DNA of 36,639 nucleotides from an uncultured Chitinophagales bacterium. Lineage in GTDB: Bacteria; Bacteroidota; Bacteroidia; Chitinophagales; JAHDHT01. The notes beneath the pieces are model-generated. The model made no database searches. It was not told the origin of the DNA and was given only the letters and a program-made list of their open reading frames with translations. Shown in pieces: positions 14,437-22,782 of this stretch. The first letter of the stretch is position 1, and each line of letters opens with the position of its first letter. Location of the stretch: assembly GCA_938023075.1 (NCBI GenBank), contig CALHDG010000264.1:1-36639 (forward strand). The letters are read 5' to 3'. The position numbers and the translations under genes were made by a program.

Positions 14437-16413
14437 TCAATCGACAATAAAGACCTTCTCACTGCGCACTTCTTCTTTATTCTGAATTGTAAAAATATAC
14501 ATCCCGTTACTCAGGTTTTTAAAGGGATATAAACCGGTGTGTTGCAATCCTGGTTCAACAGCTAATGGCTGTTGAAATAACTCCTTTCCATGAACATCAA
14601 AAACATGAATATGGTAAGTGGAGGCAGAAGCCGCTGTAAGCGCCAACTCCGACTGTTGGTTTAATTTAGGAGAAATGGTACCAAGATTATAATTGACAAA
14701 AACGAAGATAATATTAAAAACAAAAATATCTTGACTAATGGAAGCACTACATCCATTGCCATCATCATATTGATAGGTTATAGTATGAATGCCCGGACCA
14801 GCAAGACTTGGATTGAATCCATTAAAAATGACTCCTGCTCCACTAAAGCTTCCTCCTGGCGGAGTGGCATTTAAATTAATTGGCGAATTAGAACTCACGG
14901 AGGCGGGCAAACCATTAATGCTCAATTCAACATTGCAATTTTGTGCATCTTCTTCCCAAACAATATCATCTACACACATATCAAAAATATAAGATGGGAA
15001 AGCACCATCAACACTCGAAATGGCAAACATATAAAAGATATCTTGAAAAGCAATTGAACCCGCAAAGTCAATTAAGGGAATAGTTACTTCACCCCATGCA
15101 CCATCGCGCACCAAACCATATTGTGTTTGAAAGGCTGGAAGAGTTATCCAACTTTCATTGGTGAAATTATCGGTAATGCCAATTCTAAAATCTATATCAG
15201 CCGGAATTTTAATCTTAAATCTAAGCTGCCCGTTTGGTATATAATTATACATATTTACTCCAAACGTTGAAGCTACACCTGCGCCAAACCAATTGTTGAT
15301 ACTGGTATTTTGCCAAGCTAACACTTCACTACCGTCGGGAGCTGTGCAATTGTTGTTTCCTTGTAAGGTGCCGCCCCAAACATAAATTTCGCCATCCGTA
15401 CCAAAAGCCAATTCATTAGAAGTTGGTGTGTTTTCGGTATAAACACCAAAGGTGCCGCTTTGTGCTTGCACTGCGGCATAATCAGTTTCCACGGTGCCGT
15501 GCCCATTCCATTTGTACACTCTAACATAATCAATCAGCATTTTACCGGGCAACGGAGCAGTAATTGCTGCATTGGTTGCCGCATCGGTCAAATTTCCGCC
15601 AACCGCTAAATTCATCAGCAAATAAAATGGTTTAGTAAATTCCGATAAGTTTCCACTGGCATCAAACGGCAAGGGTGCGGCGTACAAATCATATTCTACA
15701 CCATTATCTTCTAAGGTAAATCGCATTTGAGTCGGCTCCCAATACAACCGGTAAATTACAAAACGATCCGTTAAAGGCGAACTGGCTACATAGGGATTGT
15801 TAAAACCAACATCCCACGAAATGCTGCCAAACGAACCATCGGCATTAGCAAAAATGGCATTGGCACCTACATAACTATTTACATCCGAGTTGGGATATCC
15901 TTGAGTTGCCCGCGAGCTTTGCTTGTGTCCCATCTCCATCAAATCAATTTCACCATTAGCGGGCCAAGTTAAGTTTGCCGTTCCTAACATCCACAAGGCG
16001 GGCCACAATCCGGTATCTAAATCGGGCACTTTGGCGCGTATTTCAATTAAGCCATAATGTACCGATAACTTATCTTGCGTAATTACTTTTCCCGAAGTAA
16101 AACTGTTGTTGCCCACCGATTGATTTCGGGCTTCTAATACTAAGGCATTGTTGCCCGGCTCGCTCGGTATGGGTTCAATATTTACATTGTTGGCTAAATA
16201 CCATTGCAACTCAGCATTGCCCCAACCGCATATCCCTACATTGCAGCCATCGCCTTCGTCTTTGGTCCAAACCGAAGTATCAAAAGTATCAAAGTTATCT
16301 TCCCATAAAATTGCACCCACTTGTGCCTTAATATCTGAAAAGGAGAACAACACCATACTAAGAATTAATAAGGGAGCAAAATTAGCTTTAAGCATACGTG
16401 TAAGTATTGACAT
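14437..16413 (-). CDS. Secreted GH16 beta-glucanase with T9SS sorting domain (658 aa)
   Basis: Exported glycoside hydrolase family 16 enzyme, probably cutting beta-1,3- or mixed-linkage glucans such as laminarin. A signal peptide (about 1-30, ending FSDIKA) is followed by the GH16 domain (about 33-302) with the catalytic GEIDLMEMG: nucleophile Glu155, Asp157 and acid/base Glu160. Residues about 303-490 look like a beta-sandwich carbohydrate-binding module. About 495-565 form an Ig/PKD-like segment (NATPPGGSFSGAGV). About 580-658 are a T9SS type A sorting domain ending ITFNL-like strands and KVFIVD, which anchors or releases the protein at the cell surface. The start could be Met1 or Met7; both give a signal peptide. 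It is monocistronic and convergent with the yoeB remnant. Confidence 0.92.
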   Translation of the reverse strand: MSILTRMLKANFAPLLILSMVLFSFSDIKAQVGAILWEDNFDTFDTSVWTKDEGDGCNVGICGWGNAELQWYLANNVNIEPIPSEPGNNALVLEARNQSVGNNSFTSGKVITQDKLSVHYGLIEIRAKVPDLDTGLWPALWMLGTANLTWPANGEIDLMEMGHKQSSRATQGYPNSDVNSYVGANAIFANADGSFGSISWDVGFNNPYVASSPLTDRFVIYRLYWEPTQMRFTLEDNGVEYDLYAAPLPFDASGNLSEFTKPFYLLMNLAVGGNLTDAATNAAITAPLPGKMLIDYVRVYKWNGHGTVETDYAAVQAQSGTFGVYTENTPTSNELAFGTDGEIYVWGGTLQGNNNCTAPDGSEVLAWQNTSINNWFGAGVASTFGVNMYNYIPNGQLRFKIKIPADIDFRIGITDNFTNESWITLPAFQTQYGLVRDGAWGEVTIPLIDFAGSIAFQDIFYMFAISSVDGAFPSYIFDMCVDDIVWEEDAQNCNVELSINGLPASVSSNSPINLNATPPGGSFSGAGVIFNGFNPSLAGPGIHTITYQYDDGNGCSASISQDIFVFNIIFVFVNYNLGTISPKLNQQSELALTAASASTYHIHVFDVHGKELFQQPLAVEPGLQHTGLYPFKNLSNGMYIFTIQNKEEVRSEKVFIVD

Positions 16414-16533
16414 TGAATTGTATAATTTGGATTCGAAGATAGAGCAAAATAGGGATTATGCCAATAATTTTCAACTTGTTTCAGCCTGTCTGTCGTCAGT
16501 AATTTGTTTCAACAGCACTTTGTTTTATGCTTA

Positions 16534-16553
16534 TTTTTTTGAAGCGAAACGAT
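16534..16553 (+). repeat. 20-bp direct repeat, copy 1
   Basis: TTTTTTTGAAGCGAAACGAT occurs here, touching the stop of the esterase gene, and again exactly at 22492-22511 downstream of another gene. Both are intergenic; the origin is unknown. Confidence 0.6.
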
Positions 16554-17566
16554 CATTCTTGCATCAACCAATCAAAAGCCATAATCAAAGCTTCTTGAGT
16601 ATTGTCAGGATATTTGTGCCCTACATTGGAATAATGCAGATAATAGGGAACTTCCATTTCATCTAATTGATCATCTAAATTTTCATAAGCATCCAGAAAC
16701 TTTTTGGATTCTTTTAATCCCACAAAAGCAAACAACTTTAAATCTTTTTTGGCATTAGGCGACAGGGTTATTTCTTTAGGAATGGAACCGGCAACCGGCA
16801 TTAAACCTTTAAACAGATCAGCATTTTTTAAACCAAAATCGTAACATAAATAACCGCCTTGCGAAAAGCCACTTAGTATTATATTATCTTTGTCAATATT
16901 AAAACGACCAACTATACTTTCAATGTGTTTTCTAATTTTATCAATAGCTTTACGGTTTTCAAAATCCCAGTAAAAACTGTTTCTACCCGAAATTTCACTT
17001 GCCCGGCAAGCCATTAAAACCAATCCCTTGCTTTCTGCTAAGGGTTTGTATAGCTCAATCATATTGGTGGGGTTATCGCCATAACCATGCAATAAAACCA
17101 TTAAAGGAGCCGCTTCATCTTTATTATATGTAGAAGGCAAATACGTTTTTGGCATTAAAGAAGCACCACTTTTTAAAGTTTCCAATTCCTCATTGGCAGC
17201 CTTTAGCAATTTTTTGAACTTGCGTGTATTTCTAATATAGTCGAAATCTTTATCGGTTTCAAATTGAAACATGCCTTTTTCATAGGCAATTGCCGCATAT
17301 CGGTTGGCATTTTTTTTATCTTTTGCTAAAGCGTAGGAACATCCGGCATTAAAAGAGGCATATTGCGCTACTCTTGATTCCGGCTCTGCTGTTTGATAGC
17401 TTTTGGCAAACAAGTCGCCTGCTTCTTCAAAATTTTTAGCTTCGTAAGCCTGCTCTGCTTTAGCGTATAAAGCTTCTGCTTCGCTCGTATTTTGAGCATA
17501 AGCGGTTATAATAAAAAGTAGCGCAAGTGTTGAACAAAGTAGTACATTTTTATATTGCATCTTCAT
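16553..17566 (-). CDS. Exported TPR-alpha/beta hydrolase (phospholipase/carboxylesterase type)
   Basis: A 337-residue secreted or periplasmic serine hydrolase. A signal peptide covers about 1-24 (ending TAYA-Q). About 26-120 are TPR-like helices (EALYAKAEQAYEAKNFEEAG). The alpha/beta hydrolase domain (about 135-337) has the oxyanion HGYGD (160-164), the nucleophile elbow GFSQG with Ser235, and His317 in NVGHKYP. The acidic triad member normally follows the strand FAFVGLK; here the sequence is GLKES, so Glu may replace Asp or the assignment may shift. Substrate is unknown; relatives act on carboxyl esters or feruloyl-type esters. Two adjacent Met codons (1 and 3) are possible starts. A TAAATTTG promoter box lies just upstream. 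Confidence 0.85.
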   Translation of the reverse strand: MKMQYKNVLLCSTLALLFIITAYAQNTSEAEALYAKAEQAYEAKNFEEAGDLFAKSYQTAEPESRVAQYASFNAGCSYALAKDKKNANRYAAIAYEKGMFQFETDKDFDYIRNTRKFKKLLKAANEELETLKSGASLMPKTYLPSTYNKDEAAPLMVLLHGYGDNPTNMIELYKPLAESKGLVLMACRASEISGRNSFYWDFENRKAIDKIRKHIESIVGRFNIDKDNIILSGFSQGGYLCYDFGLKNADLFKGLMPVAGSIPKEITLSPNAKKDLKLFAFVGLKESKKFLDAYENLDDQLDEMEVPYYLHYSNVGHKYPDNTQEALIMAFDWLMQE

Positions 17567-17579
17567 AAATTTTATGCAG

Positions 17580-17587
17580 CAAATTTA
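17580..17587 (-). promoter_or_regulatory. Candidate -7 element of the esterase promoter
   Basis: TAAATTTG on the minus strand matches TAnnTTTG, 13 bp before the esterase ATG. No well-spaced -33 TTG is seen. Confidence 0.4.
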
Positions 17588-17640
17588 ATTAAAATTTTCA
17601 AAGTGTTTTTATAGCGTTATGGAATTTCTTCCTTAGAATT

Positions 17641-18951
17641 TTAAACCTGTCGAATGTTGACTTTTCTGGTTTTTAGTTTAGTTTGATCGAGTTGTTGAAT
17701 AAGTTGCCGGGCTTTTTTACGGGGTACTGCCACAAAGGCACAGTCTTGTTTCAATTCAATTACTCCTAATTCTTCCTTTTGTAAATTGGCTTGTTTAAAG
17801 AAAAAACCGGCAATGTCGCCTTTGGATATTTTATCTTTTCTTCCACCGGATATAAACAAGGTAGACCAATAAGGAATTTTTGGTGGAGCTTGATCGGTTA
17901 AAGATTCTACTTCATCGGTTTGTATAAAATCAGGTAACATTTCTTGTGTCCATTTTAACACAAAAGCAGTGCCTTGTTGATGCATCCGGGCAGTTCGTCC
18001 GTTGCGATGCGTAAATTCAACCGCTCTTTGTGGTAAATGATAATGAATGATAAATTGTATTTCGGGTACATCAATACCTCTGGCAGCGAGGTCGGTTGCA
18101 ATTAGTAAGCGATGGGTGCCATTTCTAAATTTAATTAATGCCCGCTCTCGTTGCCGCTGTTCCAAACCTCCATAAAAACAACCGTGTGGTATGTGATGAT
18201 GGTGTAAAAAATCACTCAATCGCTCAATTGAATCTTTGTAATTACAAAAGATGATACCGGGTTGATCGCCCAAATGACAAAGGGCTTTCAACAGGGTTTG
18301 TAATTTGTCTTTTTCTGGTGAAAGTAGAAGTTTGAGGCTTAATTGCTGTACACCATCTTGCAAATAATTTAAATATTTGGGTTGATGCAAACCAACAAAA
18401 TTGGGAATCTCTAATGCTTTGGAAGCAGAAGTCAACACGTTTTTTCTATTGCCGGGTAAGGATTCAATAATAAAACGCATCTCATTTTCAAAACCTACTT
18501 CTAAGGATTTGTCAAATTCATCTAGCACTAAAATTTTTAGTTGATCGACTTGCATTTGCTCTCTTCGTAAATGATCTGCAATTCTACCGGGCGTACCAAT
18601 AATAATAGCTGGGTGGTTTTTTAAATCTGCTTTATCTTTTTTAATCAGTCTGCCACCATATAAGGCATGTATTTTATAGCCGCTTCCAATTTCTCTGGCA
18701 ACTTGTTCTATTTGTAAGGCTAACTCTCTGGCAGGTACTAAAATGAGTGCTTGAATGGCAATTTCTTTAGCATCTAACATTTGCATAAGGGGCAATAAAA
18801 AGGCTAACGTTTTACCGGTACCGGTTGGAGACAAAATAACCACCTCTTTATTGGAATGAATAGCCAAGTGAGCCGCTTCTTGCATGGCATTGAGCTTTTC
18901 AATCTTCAATTTTTCTAATACCGCTTGTTGCGTTTTGCCCGATTTTAACAT
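17641..18951 (-). CDS. DEAD-box RNA helicase, DbpA-like, with variant motifs II and III
   Basis: A 436-residue ATP-dependent RNA helicase, likely acting on 23S rRNA assembly as DbpA does. The Q motif region is at about 19-25, motif I is SPTGTGKT (41-48), Ia is PARELA (73-78) and Ib is GTPGRI (119-124). Motif II is DEFD (144-147) instead of DEAD and motif III is SAS (175-177) instead of SAT. Motif V is ATDLAARGID and motif VI is HRNGRTAR (315-322). The C-terminal 70 residues (GDIAGFFFKQANLQKEELG to the end) resemble the DbpA RNA-binding domain. The variant motifs keep the ATP-binding Asp-Glu pair, so activity is plausible. A TAACTTCG near-consensus promoter box lies at 18956-18963, upstream of the ATG. 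Confidence 0.92.
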   Translation of the reverse strand: MLKSGKTQQAVLEKLKIEKLNAMQEAAHLAIHSNKEVVILSPTGTGKTLAFLLPLMQMLDAKEIAIQALILVPARELALQIEQVAREIGSGYKIHALYGGRLIKKDKADLKNHPAIIIGTPGRIADHLRREQMQVDQLKILVLDEFDKSLEVGFENEMRFIIESLPGNRKNVLTSASKALEIPNFVGLHQPKYLNYLQDGVQQLSLKLLLSPEKDKLQTLLKALCHLGDQPGIIFCNYKDSIERLSDFLHHHHIPHGCFYGGLEQRQRERALIKFRNGTHRLLIATDLAARGIDVPEIQFIIHYHLPQRAVEFTHRNGRTARMHQQGTAFVLKWTQEMLPDFIQTDEVESLTDQAPPKIPYWSTLFISGGRKDKISKGDIAGFFFKQANLQKEELGVIELKQDCAFVAVPRKKARQLIQQLDQTKLKTRKVNIRQV

Positions 18952-18989
18952 GCTGCGAAGTTAAGATTATTAGTTGTTGTACCATGTTT

Positions 18990-19439
18990 TTATTTTGATG
19001 GTGCTTTAGTCATTTTACTATTTAACAATTGGACAAGTTCTTGTTGCCTTTTACTCATAAGAACTATTTCTTTCCTTTTTCCGTCTTTTTCAAATACAAC
19101 AGTTATATGTTTATTTTCGTTTTTTACAGATAAGAGCGATTTAATAAGAATTCTATGGATTAGGTCATGTCTTTCAGCAATTACAGCTATAAGGTAATTT
19201 GTGCTTATCCATAGTTCATCTGAGGTAACCCTAATTCTTAACACCTTTCTCGCACCGCCCATTTTTGTTTTGAATGATTGTGTAGCATATCCTGATACAG
19301 AATTTTCAGAAAATTCAAACGCTGACTTATTCAGGTTTGGAAACTTCTTTAATAATCGTTGACCTTTGATTAAGCATATAAAAATGAAGCTAATTGCAAA
19401 AATTAACCATGCTATGATAACTATTTGTCCTGGTTGCAT
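18990..19439 (-). CDS. Small membrane-anchored hypothetical protein (149 aa)
   Basis: One N-terminal transmembrane helix (about 6-25, IVIIAWLIFAISFIFICLI) followed by a soluble, likely cytoplasmic domain of beta-rich appearance with alternating hydrophobic strands (VLRIRVTSDELWISTN, HITVVFEKDGKRKEIVLM) and a final helix QQELVQLLNSK. The strand pattern suggests a PH-like or similar small domain, but I recognise no named family. It lies 38 bp upstream of the helicase gene on the same strand, so cotranscription is possible. Confidence 0.65.
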   Translation of the reverse strand: MQPGQIVIIAWLIFAISFIFICLIKGQRLLKKFPNLNKSAFEFSENSVSGYATQSFKTKMGGARKVLRIRVTSDELWISTNYLIAVIAERHDLIHRILIKSLLSVKNENKHITVVFEKDGKRKEIVLMSKRQQELVQLLNSKMTKAPSK

Positions 19440-19630
19440 ATTTGTTATACTTTAGTTTGCTTCTTTTTTAAGAAGAAATATACTTTTACCTTTATCTTTT
19501 TTGATTGATTATGGTTTTTTTGTAATAAACAAGTCACTATTATCTTTTTTGATCAGTCACGATAAACCAAGGAATCTTAAGTTTACCATTTCTGAAGTAT
19601 ATATTTATTTCGTTATTAATCTCAACTCTA

Positions 19631-20224
19631 TTATACATTTTTGTCATATTCTGCTTGCATAAGTAGGTCTCTCCAATCTATCATTGCAAGCTCAATAATT
19701 TTTTCCAATTGAACGATATCGTTATTTCCCAAGTATATAATTGCTCTAATAATTCTATTACTCCTAAGCTCTTTGTTAGAAATTATTAGCATTTGAATTT
19801 TTCTTATCGCTTCCCCATAATTTTTTCCATAATCAGATTCAAGTCTTTTTAGTATATCAGTCGGATATAAATTCAAGTTGATTGTCTTTTGATCTGTATC
19901 AGATTTCAATTTCAAATCAGGATTTACAATTTCAATTATTTTTCCAAAACCAACAGCCCGACTGCCTTCACAAAATTTAAATCGCATATTTTCAAAGAGT
20001 CTTTGTTCAAAATATTTAGTACTTAAAATTGCTATTTCTGCCATCACCTTATCGCCAGGTTGCACAATATCTTGTCCAATAAAGGTTTGTTGTCCGGAGG
20101 TAAGGTATTCAGGATACTTGTCGAATTCAATATGTGGTCTATATCCAGATTGAGCATATCCTGTTCGACCGCCTTGTTCAGTTGTTAAAAAATCTAATGC
20201 GGCTATAAAATCTGTTTCTTTCAT
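19631..20224 (-). CDS. EF-Tu domain III-like protein with helical C-terminus (197 aa)
   Basis: The first 95 residues follow the pattern of EF-Tu domain III: ALDFLTTEQGGRTG (EF-Tu has VLSKEEGGRHT), SGYRPHIEF (GYRPQFYF), IVQPGDKVMAEIAIL (MVMPGDNIKMVVTL), then FCEGSRAVGFGKIIEI (IREGGRTVGAGVV). The GTPase domain and domain II are absent. Residues about 115-197 form a separate helical part (DILKRLESDYGKNYG, then SNRIIRAIIYLGN). Proteins of this build exist as free-standing genes in other bacteria but I know of no established function; a translation-linked or toxin-immunity role would be guesswork. The start MKETDFIAALDF at 20224 directly begins the domain, so no upstream GTPase part is missing within this frame. 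Confidence 0.75.
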   Translation of the reverse strand: MKETDFIAALDFLTTEQGGRTGYAQSGYRPHIEFDKYPEYLTSGQQTFIGQDIVQPGDKVMAEIAILSTKYFEQRLFENMRFKFCEGSRAVGFGKIIEIVNPDLKLKSDTDQKTINLNLYPTDILKRLESDYGKNYGEAIRKIQMLIISNKELRSNRIIRAIIYLGNNDIVQLEKIIELAMIDWRDLLMQAEYDKNV

Positions 20225-20295
20225 TAATAATGATTAATGTAAAATACGTTTTAATGTTTATTTATACAGTGTTTTCGTTTTTAATTCTGTTTCAG

Positions 20296-20451
20296 TCAAA
20301 AAACACTTATCGGTTCTCTTAAACTAAAATAAAAGGTTTCATATAAAAGTTGTTTAATTTTTGTTTTTGTCAATTTATACATCGTTGTTTTAGTTGGCGA
20401 AGGTCTGCAATCAATTTTATAATATTTAGCTAGTTTCATTGCTCTTTTCAT
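20296..20451 (-). CDS. Possible small ORF (51 aa)
   Basis: A basic, Lys/Tyr/Thr-rich 51-codon frame starting MKRAMKLAKYYKIDCRPSP and ending at TGA 20298-20296, between a degraded ORF and the EF-Tu-like gene. Nothing in it is recognisable. It may be noise or a leftover of the degraded ORF next to it. Confidence 0.2.
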   Translation of the reverse strand: MKRAMKLAKYYKIDCRPSPTKTTMYKLTKTKIKQLLYETFYFSLREPISVF

Positions 20452-20461
20452 ATGAATTGGG

Positions 20462-20788
20462 TCAAAAACTAATAAGTAATGTTACAAAAATAAAACTACA
20501 TTTCTGTCTTTGCCATTTTTCGATATACTTCCTTGAAAAGCTTCTTCTAAGCCCCATTAAGTCTAAGTTTTTCAACTCGTCTATCAAAAAAATGACTTTA
20601 TCAGAGTTGATCAATTTATTTTCTCATCGTTCCTTTGCTGTTCCTACCTTGCCATATTCCATAGCTAAGAGTTCGTCAAATTTATTTGCATTAATAATCC
20701 TAATTAAAATATTTTAAAAATCATCATATTGAGCTAAATGTATTTGTTTTAAAAGTTCAGGATTACTTCCTTCAAATTCTTCCTTCTG
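20462..20788 (-). pseudogene. Degraded ORF with two internal stops
   Basis: One frame on the minus strand reads as protein for 109 codons, from after a TAA (20791-20789) to the TGA at 20464-20462, with one TAA and one TGA inside and no start codon. Readable pieces are FEGSNPELLKQIHLAQYDDF, ILIRIINANKFDELLAMEYG and LIDELKNLDLMGLRRSFSRK. The FDELLAMEYGKVGTAKER piece resembles the N-terminus of small XRE-type antitoxins (which continue GTPKR), but what follows does not. No function can be given. The plus-strand ORF over the same bases looks like its shadow. Confidence 0.4.
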
Positions 20789-20816
20789 TTATAAAAATTT
20801 ATCGTATTTTCACATC

Positions 20817-22436
20817 ATGCGATATATCGTTTTATTGGTATTACTTACTACCTCTTACTTTATGGAGGCTCAAAAAACCAACGTCAACATTAAATGGGGA
20901 GAAATAATTCGTACCTCAAGAAGTTCAAACATTCAACAGATTGTGGCTTATGATGCAACTTCCTTTTTTGTTAAGAAGGTAAAACCCACCTCTATTATGG
21001 CTACCTTCGGGCAAGAAAACAGAACCAAATACATTATAGAAAAGTATAACCGCCAACTAAAAACTGCTGGAACGGCAGACTTGCAAAAGCTGTTAAAAGG
21101 GTCGAAAGAAGAAGTTCAGGATATCTTTCAATTTCAAGATCGATTGTATTTATTGACAACTAAATTAGATAGGGGAGAAAAACTACACCAATTCTTTTTA
21201 AGAGGTTTAGATAAAAATTTCTTATCGCTGACTAAAGAAAAAATTAAGGTCTATCAATTTGAATACGATTGGACTTTGGGTATGCCTGCCATAGATTTCA
21301 GAATTTCGAGAGACAGTACTCAACTGATGGTTATTTACAATTTACCCAATAAACGCAACGAAAATGAGAAGGTTGGCTATACCATTTTTAATGAAGATTT
21401 AGAGAAAACTAATCAACGCGTGCATGCTCTGCCGGTTAAAGATCGCCTGATGGAAATTGAAGATTATGATGTTTCTAATAGTGGGCAAGTGATGGTTTTG
21501 GGGGTAGAATACAAAGGCAACCGCAGAGAAATGACCACTTTTGGAAAACCCAATTATACCTTCCGTTTATTTTATGATGGATTGATAAACGAAGACACTA
21601 AACTGAACGATATAGAAATGACCCTCGAGGAAAAATTTATAACCGATTTACAGTTGGCTTTTACTAAAAATGGAGATATTATTGGTGCCGGATTTTACTC
21701 AGAAGAAGGCACTAAAAGCATTAAAGGCTCTTATTATATAAAATTAAACAATACTAAAACAGCTATTGAAGTGGAAGAACATAAACCCTTCGACATCAAC
21801 TTTATTGTAACTGAAGTACCAGAACGACAGGAAAAAAGATTGAGAAGGCGATCAGAACAAGGCAAAGCTGTGGAGTTGTATGAGTATGATTTAGATCGCT
21901 TAATTTTAAGAGATGATGGCGGTGTGGTGCTACTGGCGGAGCAATATTATATCTCAACGTATTCGCGTACTGCTAATTTTGCTTCCGACCCGTATGCCAA
22001 CAACCGCCGCGAGGTAGTGAATAATTATCATTACAACGATATTATTATAATTAATATTAATCCCGATGGCAATATTGAGTGGGCAAGCAAAATACCGAAA
22101 CAACAAACTACTAGCGGCGATAATGGATATTACTCCTCTTATCAACCGGCAGTTATTGGCAATAAAATTTACCTCTTTTACAACGACAATCCTAAAAACC
22201 TGTTTAAAGACAATGCCAGAAAAGATAAAACCCATCCCTTTGTTATTAACCGCGACGGTGTAATGGTGATGGCAATTTTAAATTTACAGGGCGATTTAAA
22301 GAAAGCCAAATTGTTTCGCTTTGCCGAAAGTGAAGTATATATGCGTCCGAAAATTGCTTTACAAGTTGCTGAAAACGAGCTCATCATTTATGGTGATCGT
22401 TCCCGCAAAATGCGCTTTGGGAAGATTGTTTTTTAA
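20817..22436 (+). CDS. Exported beta-rich hypothetical protein (539 aa)
   Basis: A signal peptide (about 1-18, ending YFMEA-Q) followed by some 520 residues of repeated beta-strand patterns (for example KRNENEKVGYTIFNEDLEKT, NGDIIGAGFYSEEG, DGGVVLLAEQYYIS), suggesting a beta-propeller-like secreted or periplasmic protein. Relatives are common as unnamed proteins in Bacteroidota. No catalytic motif and no T9SS C-terminal domain are seen; the end YGDRSRKMRFGKIVF is an ordinary strand. The gene stands alone, flanked by long intergenic regions. The start ATG at 20817 directly opens the signal peptide. Confidence 0.75.
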   Translation: MRYIVLLVLLTTSYFMEAQKTNVNIKWGEIIRTSRSSNIQQIVAYDATSFFVKKVKPTSIMATFGQENRTKYIIEKYNRQLKTAGTADLQKLLKGSKEEVQDIFQFQDRLYLLTTKLDRGEKLHQFFLRGLDKNFLSLTKEKIKVYQFEYDWTLGMPAIDFRISRDSTQLMVIYNLPNKRNENEKVGYTIFNEDLEKTNQRVHALPVKDRLMEIEDYDVSNSGQVMVLGVEYKGNRREMTTFGKPNYTFRLFYDGLINEDTKLNDIEMTLEEKFITDLQLAFTKNGDIIGAGFYSEEGTKSIKGSYYIKLNNTKTAIEVEEHKPFDINFIVTEVPERQEKRLRRRSEQGKAVELYEYDLDRLILRDDGGVVLLAEQYYISTYSRTANFASDPYANNRREVVNNYHYNDIIIININPDGNIEWASKIPKQQTTSGDNGYYSSYQPAVIGNKIYLFYNDNPKNLFKDNARKDKTHPFVINRDGVMVMAILNLQGDLKKAKLFRFAESEVYMRPKIALQVAENELIIYGDRSRKMRFGKIVF

Positions 22437-22491
22437 GAATTTTTTGTCGAGTTTATCTAAACCATAAAGTAGTTTACAGTTTTATATAAAT

Positions 22492-22511
22492 TTTTTTTGA
22501 AGCGAAACGAT
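22492..22511 (+). repeat. 20-bp direct repeat, copy 2
   Basis: Second exact copy of the sequence at 16534-16553, here 15 bp before the palindromic repeat element in the 346-bp gap after the 539-aa gene. Confidence 0.6.
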
Positions 22512-22526
22512 TAGGTTTTTAATTTA

Positions 22527-22612
22527 GGGCAGTCCCGCTTTCCGCTCAAATGCTGCGCCAACGCTTCAAAATCCTGCGCTTAAGGCAGCATAACCACTGC
22601 AATCGGGGCTAG
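22527..22612. repeat. Palindromic intergenic repeat element (REP-like)
   Basis: A GC-richer island of about 86 bases in AT-rich DNA, bounded by GGGCAGTCCCGCTTTCCGCT (22527-22546) and CCACTGCAATCGGGGCT, with inner inverted arms TGCTGC (22551-22556) / GCAGCA (22585-22590). Its ends and composition resemble the scattered palindromic repeats I know from many Bacteroidota intergenic regions; no protein is encoded. The rest of the 22437-22782 gap holds one more inverted repeat, CTTGAT/ATCAAG (22762-22779), just past the stop of the thioredoxin gene, possibly part of its 3' end structure. Confidence 0.6.
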
Positions 22613-22782
22613 TTTGCAAACTTCGGTTCTTCGTAGAAAGATAAAAAAAGAGGGCACTCAAAAACCGGAAAGTATCAACCACTTTGATAAACTTATCGAA
22701 TTTTTTCTGCAAAAAGTTTTTTTTCCTTGAAACTAAGCACGGACTAAATCAATTCCAAGCGCTTGATACGCGCATCAAGAAA

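Noticed and set aside
20439-20717. Plus-strand 92-aa ORF
   Set aside because: It lies opposite the degraded minus-strand ORF, which has better protein character; the plus translation is hydrophobic and without motifs.
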